Source: Asticcacaulis taihuensis
Lineage (GTDB): Bacteria; Pseudomonadota; Alphaproteobacteria; Caulobacterales; Caulobacteraceae
Assembly (NCBI RefSeq): GCF_900100255.1
Contig: NZ_FMTS01000001.1
Location: 558,001-622,000 of the forward strand
Length of the DNA: 64,000 bases
Direction of reading: 5' to 3'
Of the stretch, positions 16,058 to 26,340 are shown one piece after another. The notes under the pieces were generated by a model. It was given only the letters and a program-made list of their open reading frames with translations. It had not been told where the DNA came from and ran no database searches. The position numbers and the translations under genes are program-made. How positions within the stretch are numbered: the stretch's first letter is position 1; the number at the start of each line of letters is the position of its first letter.

Positions 16058-17091
16058 GACATCAGTCCGGTAATGACGTGTTCGACCAGCAGGGTGGCGA
16101 ACAGTGCCGTCAGATAAAGGATGGAAAAGGCAAAGAGGTTACGCGCAGCCAGGGCTTCCTTCTTAACATCGTAAAGGCTGGCCTCACCACCTTCCGGATG
16201 GTCGCCGGCACGCGACAAAAAGACGCGCACGGCCAGATAGATGAAAAAGGCACCGCCGAGGATGGAAACAACCGCATAGACCAGTCCGCCCATATGGAAG
16301 GCGATCGGCAGGCAGGCGACCGGCGCCATCACCAGCGAATAGAGCAGAATCTGCAACCGGGTCGATTTGGCCCCTTTGGCCACCGGCATCATGGGAATGC
16401 CGGCATTGGCGTAGTCTTCGGTGGTATAGAGGGCCAGCGCCCAGCTATGCGGCGGGGTCCACAGGAAGATGATGGCGAACAATATCCACGCCTCGATCGG
16501 CGCATGGCCGGTAGCCGCCGCCCAGCCGATCACCGGCGGAAAGGCGCCGGCCGCCCCGCCGATAACGATATTCTGCGGGGTGCGGCGCTTCAGGATCAGC
16601 GTGTAGAAAACAACATAATAGGCGATGGTCAGGGCCAGAAGGCTGGCGGCCAGGCCATCCGGAAAGGCCAGCCACATGAGGGCCACCGACAGGAAGGCCA
16701 GCACACCGCCAAAGGCATAGGCATCACTTTTGGTCACCCGCCCCGCAGCCACCGGGCGCATCCGGGTGCGGCGCATTAGGGCGTCGGTCTCGCCTTCGAT
16801 GGCCATGTTGAGCGCGCCAGCCGCCCCCGCGCCGATGGCGATACAGAAGACCGCGACCGCCGCCAGCAGCGGGTTCATGTGGATGTTGGCCCAGGACTGG
16901 GAAATGATCAGGCCGGTAAAGCCGGTGAAGACGACCAGCGACATGACGCGCGGCTTCAGAAGCTGGAAATAGTCACGCGGCGATCCGCGCATGGCCTTGG
17001 AGGCATAGGCGTCGCGCAGGTTCGCTTCCATCTCCTCGCGGGTCAGGGCGGATTGCGACTTTTTCGCCTTGGTTTTCGTTTCAGAACTCAA
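16054..17091 (-). CDS. ctaB: protoheme IX farnesyltransferase (heme O synthase)
   Basis: A UbiA-family integral membrane prenyltransferase that adds a farnesyl group to heme b to make heme O. The signature region is LLKPRVMSLVVFTGFTG, with the first Asp-rich site in NMAIEGETDALMRRTRMRPV and the second near YTLILKRRTPQNIVIGG. About eight helices follow. The open frame extends to an ATG at 17154, but that extension is not conserved in character and contains a strong hairpin. TTG at 17091 has GAAGG eight bases upstream and gives a 345-residue protein, so I choose it, with the ATG as alternative. As the only heme O synthase seen, it could serve both oxidases in the window. Confidence 0.9.
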   Translation of the reverse strand: MSSETKTKAKKSQSALTREEMEANLRDAYASKAMRGSPRDYFQLLKPRVMSLVVFTGFTGLIISQSWANIHMNPLLAAVAVFCIAIGAGAAGALNMAIEGETDALMRRTRMRPVAAGRVTKSDAYAFGGVLAFLSVALMWLAFPDGLAASLLALTIAYYVVFYTLILKRRTPQNIVIGGAAGAFPPVIGWAAATGHAPIEAWILFAIIFLWTPPHSWALALYTTEDYANAGIPMMPVAKGAKSTRLQILLYSLVMAPVACLPIAFHMGGLVYAVVSILGGAFFIYLAVRVFLSRAGDHPEGGEASLYDVKKEALAARNLFAFSILYLTALFATLLVEHVITGLMS

Positions 17092-17113
17092 GCTACGGGC
17101 CTTCAAGAACAAA

Positions 17114-17143
17114 GGGGGCGAAGACCGTTCGGACTTCACCCCC
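17114..17143 (-). other. hairpin upstream of ctaB
   Basis: GGGGG-c-GAAG-a-CCG-TT-CGG-a-CTTC-a-CCCCC folds into a 12-bp stem with two 1x1 mismatches, ending about 20 bases before the favoured TTG start. It could be an attenuator for ctaB or simply end the ctaCD message. It argues against translation beginning at 17154. Confidence 0.5.
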
Positions 17144-17163
17144 CGATTTTTCATATTTGCGGT

Positions 17164-17284
17164 CTAGCCCGCTGTGACGTGGCGAAAATGATTGGCTTTC
17201 GAGAAACGAAGTGGAGCGTACTCCAGTACGTGAGCATCGTATCACAGAAAGACGGTCATTTGCAGCCCGTCACAGTAGGGCTAG
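17164..17284. repeat. 121-nt nested imperfect palindrome between ctaD and ctaB
   Basis: Four pairs of arms are nested in register: CTAGCCC/GGGCTAG (17164-17170, 17278-17284), GTGACG/CGTCAC (17174, 17268), AAATGA/TCATTT (17186, 17256) and CTTTC/GAAAG (17196, 17247). The spacers between them are nearly equal on both sides (3/4, 6/6 and 4/4). The apex has two competing hairpins, TGGAG-CGTA-CTCCA and CGTAC-TCCA-GTACG. The outer arm covers the ctaD stop codon. It looks like an ERIC-like intergenic repeat or a structured RNA. Confidence 0.65.
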
Positions 17285-18996
17285 TGATGTGCGTCTTCGT
17301 CTTCTTTTATTACCGGCAGTTCGGAGAACTGGTGATAAGGCGGCGGCGACGACAGGGTCCATTCCAGGGTGGTGGCGCCTTCGCCCCACGGATTGGCCTC
17401 ACCCTTGCGGCGGACAATGGCCGCTTCCAGGCACATGATCAGGAAGACCACGACGCCGACGGCCGTGATGGCGTAACCGATCGAGGAGATCTTGTTCCAG
17501 TAGGCGAAACCTTCGGGATAATCGACATAGCGGCGCGGCATCCCTTGCAGACCCAGGAAGTGCTGCGGGAAGAAGATCAGGTTGACGCCGACGAACATGA
17601 TCCAGAAGTGTGCCGATCCCAGCCATTTGTTGTACTTCACGCCGAACATCTTCTCGAACCAGTAGTAGAAGCCGGCAAAGATCGAGAAGACGGCGCCGAG
17701 CGACAGCACATAGTGGAAGTGCGCGACAACGTAATAGGTGTCCTGCAGGCTGTAATCGACCGCAGCGTTCGAGAGGACGACGCCGGTGACGCCACCGACC
17801 GTGAACAGGAAGATAAAGCCGATGGCCCACTGCATCGGCACGGTGAACCACAGCGAGCCGCCCCACATGGTGGCGATCCACGAGAACACCTTCACGCCGG
17901 TGGGCACTGCGATGACCATGGTGGCCAGAACGAAATAGGCGCGCAGGTCGAACGACATGCCGACCGTATACATGTGGTGCGCCCACACGATGAAGCCGAC
18001 GAAGCCAATGGCCATCATGGCGTAAGCCATGGCGAGGTAGCCGAAGACCGGCTTGCGCGAGAAGGTCGAGACAATGTGCGAGATGATGCCGAAGCCCGGC
18101 AGGATGAGGATGTAGACTTCCGGGTGACCGAAGAACCAGAACAGGTGCTGGAACATGATCGGATCGCCGCCACCGGTCGGATCGAAGAACGAGGTGCCGA
18201 AGTTACGGTCGGTCAGCAGCATGGTGATGGCGCCGGCCAGGACGGGCAGAGACAGCAGCAGCAGGAAAGCCGTGACCAGGATGGCCCAGGCGAACAGCGG
18301 CATCCGGTGCAGGGTCATGCCCGGCGCGCGCATGTTGAAGATGGTGGTGATGAAGTTGATCGAACCGAGGATCGACGAGGCGCCGGCCAGGTGGAACGAC
18401 AGGATGACGAGATCCATGGCTGGTCCGGGCGAACCGGTATGGCTCGACATCGGCGGATACATGGTCCAGCCGCCGGCAAAGCCGTGCTCCCCCCCAGGCC
18501 CTGACGGCGTGAAAATCGAGGTGCAGAGCAGCACCCACGAAGCCACCAGCAGCCAGAACGAGATGTTGTTCAGGCGCGGGAAGGCCATGTCGGGCGAACC
18601 GATCATGATGGGCACGAACCAGTTGGCAAAACCGCCCATGGTGGCCGGCATGACCATGAAGAAGATCATGATGACGGCGTGGGCCGTGACCACCGAGTTG
18701 AAGGCGTGCTTGGCGTGATCGGGGTTGGACAGGTTGAACAGACCCATGGAATCGAGCATCGAGCCCTTCATGAAGACCTGGAGGCCCGGTTCGGCCAGTT
18801 CCCAGCGGATCAGGCCCGAAAAGGCGCCGCCGACCAGACCGGCCATGATGGCGAAGATCAGATAAAGGGTGCCGATGTCCTTGTGGTTGGTCGTGAAGAC
18901 CCAGCGGGCGAAGAAGCCCGGCTTGTGTTCGTGCGCGTCATGCGCGTGGCTGTCCGCGTGGGTATCGCGTTCATGAGTGATGGCAGTTGAAGACAT
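17281..18996 (-). CDS. ctaD: cytochrome c oxidase subunit I
   Basis: A 571-residue twelve-helix protein, the catalytic subunit of aa3-type cytochrome c oxidase. It holds heme a, heme a3 and CuB and pumps protons. Key stretches are [42 protein letters not shown] (with the His-Tyr cross-link site), [10 protein letters not shown] and [13 protein letters not shown]. The N-terminus is unusually rich in histidine (residues 8-24, with six His among Asp and Ala). It starts 24 bases after the ctaC stop, so both are on one message. Downstream is a nested palindrome. Confidence 0.97.
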   Translation of the reverse strand: MSSTAITHERDTHADSHAHDAHEHKPGFFARWVFTTNHKDIGTLYLIFAIMAGLVGGAFSGLIRWELAEPGLQVFMKGSMLDSMGLFNLSNPDHAKHAFNSVVTAHAVIMIFFMVMPATMGGFANWFVPIMIGSPDMAFPRLNNISFWLLVASWVLLCTSIFTPSGPGGEHGFAGGWTMYPPMSSHTGSPGPAMDLVILSFHLAGASSILGSINFITTIFNMRAPGMTLHRMPLFAWAILVTAFLLLLSLPVLAGAITMLLTDRNFGTSFFDPTGGGDPIMFQHLFWFFGHPEVYILILPGFGIISHIVSTFSRKPVFGYLAMAYAMMAIGFVGFIVWAHHMYTVGMSFDLRAYFVLATMVIAVPTGVKVFSWIATMWGGSLWFTVPMQWAIGFIFLFTVGGVTGVVLSNAAVDYSLQDTYYVVAHFHYVLSLGAVFSIFAGFYYWFEKMFGVKYNKWLGSAHFWIMFVGVNLIFFPQHFLGLQGMPRRYVDYPEGFAYWNKISSIGYAITAVGVVVFLIMCLEAAIVRRKGEANPWGEGATTLEWTLSSPPPYHQFSELPVIKEDEDAHH

Positions 18997-19020
18997 GATG
19001 GATATCTCTCTGAACTGAAC

Positions 19021-20064
19021 TTAGTGCGCGGCGGCCGCACCGGAAGCGGGCGCGGCAGAGGCTGAGGCGTTAGCGGGCGTAGCGGCAGCAGAAGCCGGCG
19101 CTGCGGAGGCAGCGGCCTCGGCAGAAGCACTGGCGGCCGTAGCTGCGGAAGCGGCGGCTTCTTCAGCGGCGGCGGCAGAGGCCGCGGCTTCCGAAGCGAT
19201 CATGGCGCGGGTCTTGCCGCCGTTCTTGATGATGAAGGCGTCGAAGTCGGCATCGCTGACCACCTTCACCTCGATCGGCATATAGGCATGGTCCTTACCG
19301 CAAAGCTCGGAGCACTGGCCGTAATAGGTGCCGATCTTCTCGGCCTTGAACCAGGTGTTGTTCAGGCGGCCGGGAATGGCGTCGATCTTGAAGCCGAAGG
19401 CCGGAACGGTGAACGAGTGGATGACATCGGCGCCAGTCGTCTGGACGTGGATGACCTTGTTGACCGGGACAACCAGCACATTGTCAACTTCCAGCAGATA
19501 GGGGATGCCGGCGGCCTTGGCCGTCTTGATGTCCTTCGCGTCTTCGCGCAGGCGCGATTCGATATCGGTCACGCCCAGTTCAGGATAGTCATAAGTCCAG
19601 AACCACTGGTTTCCGGTCGCCTTCACCACAACATCGGGCTTGGGCATATTGTTATAGTCGCGCAGCAGACTGAGCGAGAAAATGGCGATGACGACGAGAA
19701 TCAGCACGGGGATGACCGTCCAGATGATCTCGATCAGGGTATTGTGCGAAAACTTGGCCGGGACCGGGTTAGCCTTCTTGTTGTAGCGGACCATGATCCA
19801 CAGCAGCAGACCGGCAACCAGCAGACAGATGGCAACGATGATAGGGAACAAAAGGTCGTTATAGAACCATTCCGTCTGACGCTTCAGCGCCGAACCCGCC
19901 GGCTGCCAGCCCATGGCCTTGTCCGTCGGTTGTCCCAGCACGTCCTCGGCAAAGGCCGAGACCGACATGGACGCCGATAAAGCCAGCGTGACGACCGCAC
20001 CGGAGGCAGCCTTAAACAGCCCCGATCCGGAAAGCCCTTTGCCGAAAAGCCTTTTACTGCCCAT
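19021..20064 (-). CDS. ctaC: cytochrome c oxidase subunit II with long Ala-rich tail
   Basis: A 347-residue subunit II of the aa3 oxidase. It takes electrons from cytochrome c through the CuA centre. After a signal sequence (ending SVSAFA) come two transmembrane helices and a periplasmic cupredoxin domain. The CuA ligands are visible in VIHSFTVPAFG and in CSELCGKDHAYMPIEV. The open frame extends to 20193, but the ATG at 20064 has GAGGG about nine bases upstream. After the normal end of the domain (KNGGKTR) there is a tail of about 60 residues, nearly all Ala, Ser, Glu, Pro and Thr, ending GAAAAH. The tail is unusual and looks disordered. Confidence 0.95.
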   Translation of the reverse strand: MGSKRLFGKGLSGSGLFKAASGAVVTLALSASMSVSAFAEDVLGQPTDKAMGWQPAGSALKRQTEWFYNDLLFPIIVAICLLVAGLLLWIMVRYNKKANPVPAKFSHNTLIEIIWTVIPVLILVVIAIFSLSLLRDYNNMPKPDVVVKATGNQWFWTYDYPELGVTDIESRLREDAKDIKTAKAAGIPYLLEVDNVLVVPVNKVIHVQTTGADVIHSFTVPAFGFKIDAIPGRLNNTWFKAEKIGTYYGQCSELCGKDHAYMPIEVKVVSDADFDAFIIKNGGKTRAMIASEAAASAAAAEEAAASAATAASASAEAAASAAPASAAATPANASASAAPASGAAAAH

Positions 20065-20174
20065 TCGCAAAACCCTCATTTTCACGGCGGCCCGATGCCA
20101 ACGCATTCGTAGCTGCCTATCCCTGAAACTTATACGCGACCCTATTCTGGACGAATCTGACGCGCTTTCAGACC

Positions 20175-20186
20175 TGTAGACCGGTC
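20175..20186. promoter_or_regulatory. palindrome upstream of ctaC
   Basis: TAGACCGGTCTA is a perfect 12-base palindrome 111 bases before the ctaC start. It could be an operator for the oxidase cluster, but a single short palindrome is weak evidence. Confidence 0.3.
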
Positions 20187-20229
20187 TATCCAACTGGGTT
20201 CCATAATGCCTTCACGCCGAATTGCAAAG

Positions 20230-20254
20230 GGCAAAAAAGGGATTTGCCTTTTTT
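20230..20254 (+). terminator. orphan plus-strand terminator
   Basis: GGCAAA-AAAGGGA-TTTGCC is followed by six T residues. There is no gene on the plus strand upstream of it in this gap, so it would end a short leader or antisense RNA begun inside the region. Confidence 0.45.
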
Positions 20255-20425
20255 CAGCCCGAAAGAGCCATAACCGCGGAGACAGTGCGGTCTTTTGTCG
20301 CATCCAGCACCAGTGGAATGACAATTGTTCGCAGGTCTTTTTACAGATTCGCTAATTTAAGCATGGCCAATCCCCCGCCCCCTCCCTAAATAGGTCATAA
20401 GTTTCCTTTTTCATGAAGATTACCC

Positions 20426-21868
<1,443 letters not shown>

Positions 21869-22067
21869 GCCCGTAAATCTCCGAACGTGGCGCGTCAGCA
21901 CCTACGGAGGCTTCGTTTTACATTAAATCTCTGTCACAATAGGGCGGCAAAATGGCAGAGAAGTCGCAATCGGAATTTGAATTAAATTATTGATATTATT
22001 ATAGTTTATATCACACAGGCTCCGCGCCCGTAATTCGTTGCGATTGAAATTGTTACGGCCATTTAAC

Positions 22068-22085
22068 TTGTCACAAACCTGCCCG
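22068..22085 (+). promoter_or_regulatory. weak Pho-box-like sequence upstream of the TonB receptor
   Basis: TTGTCAC-AAAC-CTGCCCG has the length and spacing of a Pho box, but its second half matches only four of seven positions of CTGTCAT. It sits 63 bases before the receptor start. I rate it as doubtful. Confidence 0.2.
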
Positions 22086-22105
22086 CAGGTATGCCATGCC
22101 CCAAC

Positions 22106-22129
22106 GGACGCCGCGCCCATTCGGCGTCC
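22106..22129 (+). other. leader hairpin of the TonB receptor gene
   Basis: GGACGCCG-CGCCCATT-CGGCGTCC is a perfect 8-bp stem 18 bases before the receptor ATG. It may influence translation or stability of the message. Confidence 0.4.
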
Positions 22130-22147
22130 CACCGGGGAAGACAATTC

Positions 22148-24178
22148 ATGCGCCTGCATACCACCACCGCCCTCGCCGCTATTCTACTGGCGCTCACAAC
22201 CGGCACTGTCGCTCAGGCCGCCGAGGCGCCGTCCGCGCCCATAACGGTCAGTGCCGCCGGGCCGGTCCAGACCTTTCAGCCGGCTTATTTCCTCGAATTC
22301 CAGGTTTCGACTGCCTTTGACATGGTGCTGCATGTGCCGGGCTTTGTCTTCGATGGCGGCGAAAGCGCCCGCGGCTTTTCTGGCACGGCCGGCAATGTGC
22401 TGATCGATGGCCAGCGCCCGACCACCAAGGCCGATCTCGGCAATACCCTTTCCAACATCAATTCCGCCCAGGTCGACCACCTCGAACTGATCACTGGCGG
22501 CGCGCCGGGCATCGACATGCACGGCCATCGCCAGATCGTCAATGTGGTGCGCAAGACCGACGCCAAGCCGAACTTTTCGGTTCTTGGCATCTACCGCAAT
22601 CTGGACGGCCGAACCAATGCCGGCGTCCTTCTCTTCACCTATAATGATAACCGCAACGGAAAAAGCACGGATATCACAGCGGATATTTTCAATTTCTTTG
22701 ATAATGGCGCTCAGAACGGCCGGCGCGTGACGACCGACAGCACCGAGAATCGCATCCTCGATATCTACCAGCACGCTGGCGGCCAAGGCATCGAATCGCA
22801 GGCATCGCATTCTCGCCCGCTATGGGGCGGGAAGATCACCTTCAACGGCACCTACAATCCTTCCATCTATCGCCAGACCCTGAAGTATAATGACGAAGGC
22901 GATACGGCTTATGAAAGCTTCATGGAAAAGGACATACCGAGCGAACTGGGCAGCCAGTATGAGCGCGCACTCGGCCACGGTCTGAACCTGAACCTCAATG
23001 TACTCAGCCGACATGAACGCATCCATGACATAGATATCTATAACGACCAGACCGGCACTGCCGATTACCGCGCCCTCAGCCTGACAAACGAGCGCATTCT
23101 CAACGGCCGCCTGAGCTGGGAAAAGAACGACCGCCTGACCCTGGCCGTCGGCACGGAGAGCGTATTCAACAGCCTGGACCGCGACTCGTCCTTCGTCATG
23201 AACGCCACCAGTCCCAACGTCCCGACCGATCATGTCCGCGTGCAGGAAGACCGCACTGAGTCCTTCGTCTCGGCCAACTGGAAGGCGACCTCGAAGCTCA
23301 GTTTTGAGGGCGAACTGAAGGTGGAAGCCTCAACCATCGCCGTGCCCGCGGCCGATCGGTCCGATTCCTTCACCTATTACAAACCGCGTTTCCAGGCGGT
23401 TTATGCGTTCAGCGACAAGACCAAGCTGAGCTGGAAAACGATCCGCCAGGTCGACCAGTTAAGCTTCAATGGCTTTGCCTCCTCAGTCCAGCTCCAGACC
23501 AACCACGTCACGCTTGGCAACAGCGATCTGGTGCCGCAGAAGGACTGGATGAACACCCTTATTCTGGAGCAATCGTTCTGGGACAAGGGCGCCATCAGCG
23601 TCGCTCTGGAGCACTATAATTACCAGGACACGGCGGATTTCATCGCCGTGGTCGATCACGGTGACATCTATACGGCCAGCGGCAATATCGGCGCCGCGCA
23701 GGGAGACTTTGTTCACCTGAAGCTGGACACGCCACTTGACCGCTTCCACATTCCGCACGGCACGCTCAGCCTCGACTGGCTTTATCGCCAGTCAAAGGTA
23801 AAAGACCCGATCACTGGCAAGGATCGCCGCATTTCGGGCATGGAGCCACATATCTATTCGGCCAGCTTCAGCCAGGAATTTCCGAAATCCGGCACAAGCT
23901 GGGGGATCGATCTGGAAAGCGCCGGGAAAGATCGTAATTATCTGGCCAACGAACTGACCGATGCCTTCTTCGATCCGTGGACGCAGGTGTGGTTCCAGTA
24001 CAAGACTCCAGGCAAGCTGACCTTCAAAGCTATGCTGAAGAACCCGCTGAATCTGCGCTTTACCCAGGATCGCACGGTCTATGAGGGCCTGCGCGGCCTG
24101 TCGCCGATAGCCTTTACCCAGCATACGACAACAAAGATTCCGCCGATTCTGGAACTGCGGCTAAAGAAGGATTTCTGA
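22148..24178 (+). CDS. TonB-dependent outer membrane receptor
   Basis: A 676-residue TonB-dependent receptor. Residues 1-25 form a signal peptide (ALLALTTGTVAQA-AE). A plug domain follows, with SARGFSGTAGNVLIDGQRP and ELITGGAPGIDMHGHRQIVNVVRK, and then a 22-strand barrel ending in the outer membrane aromatic signature (LRLKKDF). The start at 22148 has GGGGAAG upstream; an in-frame ATG at 22091 would precede the signal peptide and is unlikely. The plug region is shorter than in siderophore receptors, as in the SusC-less carbohydrate or peptide receptors of Caulobacterales. The substrate cannot be told. A peptide transporter lies convergently downstream. Confidence 0.85.
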   Translation: MRLHTTTALAAILLALTTGTVAQAAEAPSAPITVSAAGPVQTFQPAYFLEFQVSTAFDMVLHVPGFVFDGGESARGFSGTAGNVLIDGQRPTTKADLGNTLSNINSAQVDHLELITGGAPGIDMHGHRQIVNVVRKTDAKPNFSVLGIYRNLDGRTNAGVLLFTYNDNRNGKSTDITADIFNFFDNGAQNGRRVTTDSTENRILDIYQHAGGQGIESQASHSRPLWGGKITFNGTYNPSIYRQTLKYNDEGDTAYESFMEKDIPSELGSQYERALGHGLNLNLNVLSRHERIHDIDIYNDQTGTADYRALSLTNERILNGRLSWEKNDRLTLAVGTESVFNSLDRDSSFVMNATSPNVPTDHVRVQEDRTESFVSANWKATSKLSFEGELKVEASTIAVPAADRSDSFTYYKPRFQAVYAFSDKTKLSWKTIRQVDQLSFNGFASSVQLQTNHVTLGNSDLVPQKDWMNTLILEQSFWDKGAISVALEHYNYQDTADFIAVVDHGDIYTASGNIGAAQGDFVHLKLDTPLDRFHIPHGTLSLDWLYRQSKVKDPITGKDRRISGMEPHIYSASFSQEFPKSGTSWGIDLESAGKDRNYLANELTDAFFDPWTQVWFQYKTPGKLTFKAMLKNPLNLRFTQDRTVYEGLRGLSPIAFTQHTTTKIPPILELRLKKDF

Positions 24179-24181
24179 TCA

Positions 24182-24303
24182 TATGGGGTTTGGGCCCGTG
24201 GCCCCAAGTCTTCTCTCTTTTCAAAGAAAAACCCGGTCCAAAAGACCGGGTTTTTCTTTGAAATAAGGTAAGGATTATGGGGCCGCGGGCCCCAAACCCC
24301 ATA
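24182..24303. repeat. composite palindromic element, copy B
   Basis: Outer arms at 24182-24205 and 24279-24303 match with one gap and one mismatch. The inner hairpin has a perfect 19-bp stem (24220-24238 with 24244-24262, loop CAAAA) containing A and T tracts, a good bidirectional terminator. It lies between the convergent receptor and transporter genes. Its plan matches copy A at 2838-2957. Confidence 0.7.
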
Positions 24304-24306
24304 AGT

Positions 24307-26193
24307 TTAGATAACCTCCGTCGTCCCCTCATCCACCGCCTTGGTGGTGTCGTTGGCGCCATAAGACCACTTCTTCAGCACGAAACTCAGCAGGAAGAAG
24401 ACCACACCGATACCGACGCCGAGCCAGCCAATGAACTGGAAGGTATCCAGCGATGACATCAGGGCCGACTTGTTATCCAGCACCTTGCCGCCGACCGTCT
24501 CAGTCGAGGCAAAGGTCGAGATGATGGCGGCGACATACTGGCCAAGCGATGCCCCCAGGAACCAGATGGCCATCATGGTGGCCACAATGGTCGGAGGCGA
24601 CAGCTTGGTCTGCTGTGACAGCCCCACCGGCGACAGGCTCAGTTCACCAATGGTGTGGAAGAAATAGGTCAGCAACAGGAAGAAGGCCGGCAGGCGCCAG
24701 TTGGCGTCAGCCAGCGGTGCCGCCCAGACCAGCACCAGAAAGCCCAGACCAACATTCAGCAGACCGAAGGCGAATTTCTTGACCGGATCGGGATCCATAT
24801 TGCGGTTGCCGAGGAAGGTGAAGATCGCCGCGAAGACCGGCGCCAGAATGAGGATAAAGCCGGCGTTGAAGGTCTGGGTCTGCGAGGCGGTCATGCCCAT
24901 ATCGATCCAGATCGAACCGGCCGGCACCGTCATGGCCGCCAGTTGCTCCTGTGAGGCCAGCACGAACTTGCCGATCACCATCGGGGCCTTCATGATGTTG
25001 AGGTCGGTGTTGCGTTCGGCAAACAGCGACAGCGATGACCCCGCCTGCTCGAACAGGGCAAAGAAGATGGCCGAAGCGCCGGACAGGATCATGGCCAGCC
25101 CCAGACGGAAGCGTTCCTGCACATTGTACTTGGTGAACATCTGGATGAGGACATAGATGATGATCGCCACCATGCCGACCGTCAGGGCCGTGCCGACGAT
25201 CTTGTTCTTCTGCACCAGGAAAAAGATCACCGGCACCATGGCAAAGCCAAACAGATAGATCAGGTTTTCCTTGGAAATCCCTGCCACCTTTTCCTTGAGC
25301 ACTTCCGGCTTCGGCGGTTCGCCCTTCCCTTGCAGCCACGATTTGCCAAGCGTGAACATGATCAGGCCGGCCAGCATCCCCACGCCGGCAAGACCGAAGC
25401 CCGCCCACCAACCGACATTCTCACCGAGATAGCCACAGTAAGCCGCTGCCCAGAACGAACCGAGATTGATGCCGTAATAATAGAACTGGAAACCGGCATC
25501 GCGGCGCGGATCCTTGTCCGGATAGAGCTGGCCAACAATCGAGGAAATATTCGGCTTCATGAAACCCACGCCCATGATAATCAGCGACACCGACAGATAG
25601 AAGGCTTGTTCCGCCCACGGCGTCGCCACCTTCATGCCCTTGGTGAAGGAACCGGCAGGCAGGTCGGCCGGGATCGGCGCACCGGCGGGCAACCCTTCGA
25701 CATGATAGCCGCCATCCGGCCGGCCCGACCAGTCATAGCGATGATCACCAACCTGAAGCCTGACGGCGCGATCCTGGCCCTTGCCTTCAACAACAAATTC
25801 ATAGGTATGCCCCTGATAGGTAAGGGTATCGACATTGGCCTTGCCCTCGAAGGCCATGCCGAAGTGTCCGGCTACCAGCAGTATGGCGCCAAAAACGATA
25901 GCCTTGCGCGTGCCCAGCCAGCGATCGGCGATCAGACCGCCCAGCAGCGGCAGCAGGTAGATCAATGTTGTGTAGGAGCCATATTGCGCGTTGGCATGTT
26001 CATCCGTGAACAGGAAATGGCGGACCAGATAATAGATCAGCAGCGCGCGCATACCGTAGTAGGAAAAACGTTCCCACATCTCGGCGAAAAAGCAGACGAA
26101 CAGTCCCTTCGGGTGGTTGCGCATCTGCAAAAGGACGGGGATGGCGGTCAGGATTGTTACCAGAATCCCGGCCGCAATAACGATATTAATCAT
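24307..26193 (-). CDS. POT-family proton-coupled peptide transporter
   Basis: A 628-residue proton-dependent oligopeptide transporter of the inner membrane. The family signature is EMWERFSYYGMRALL (residues 39-52), with the substrate-gating motif in FQFYYYGINLGSFWAA. It has about fourteen hydrophobic segments. An insertion of about 75 hydrophilic residues (about 117-192) interrupts the stretch between helices 3 and 4, rich in Gly, Asp and Tyr and probably periplasmic. Such a large insert is not found in the classical bacterial DtpT proteins but occurs in related proteins of Xanthomonads and Caulobacterales as far as I recall. It may form a small cap domain. Confidence 0.88.
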   Translation of the reverse strand: MINIVIAAGILVTILTAIPVLLQMRNHPKGLFVCFFAEMWERFSYYGMRALLIYYLVRHFLFTDEHANAQYGSYTTLIYLLPLLGGLIADRWLGTRKAIVFGAILLVAGHFGMAFEGKANVDTLTYQGHTYEFVVEGKGQDRAVRLQVGDHRYDWSGRPDGGYHVEGLPAGAPIPADLPAGSFTKGMKVATPWAEQAFYLSVSLIIMGVGFMKPNISSIVGQLYPDKDPRRDAGFQFYYYGINLGSFWAAAYCGYLGENVGWWAGFGLAGVGMLAGLIMFTLGKSWLQGKGEPPKPEVLKEKVAGISKENLIYLFGFAMVPVIFFLVQKNKIVGTALTVGMVAIIIYVLIQMFTKYNVQERFRLGLAMILSGASAIFFALFEQAGSSLSLFAERNTDLNIMKAPMVIGKFVLASQEQLAAMTVPAGSIWIDMGMTASQTQTFNAGFILILAPVFAAIFTFLGNRNMDPDPVKKFAFGLLNVGLGFLVLVWAAPLADANWRLPAFFLLLTYFFHTIGELSLSPVGLSQQTKLSPPTIVATMMAIWFLGASLGQYVAAIISTFASTETVGGKVLDNKSALMSSLDTFQFIGWLGVGIGVVFFLLSFVLKKWSYGANDTTKAVDEGTTEVI

Positions 26194-26340
26194 ACTGTTG
26201 TCACTCGCAAAGGAAGGTGGCTCAGATCCTTCGCTCAGCGAGGTCGTTGCCTTTTTTACGACAAGACCAGCAAATTAAGCCCTTGGCAAGCATAAGTATC
26301 GCTGCACATGCGAAACTGTATACGATTTTAGCGCTTAACT

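Larger units (their letters stand above)
20065..20425. other. divergent promoter region between ctaC and tldD
   Basis: This 361-base gap has no credible gene. It contains the palindrome at 20175-20186 and an orphan plus-strand terminator-like hairpin at 20230-20254. Promoters for both flanking genes must lie here, but I could not settle on convincing -35 and -10 pairs. Confidence 0.5.

Noticed and set aside
16879-18504. A 541-codon plus-strand frame opposite ctaD
   Set aside because: It is full of His, Asp, Gly and Arg in the pattern of an antisense frame, while the minus strand encodes a perfect oxidase subunit I.
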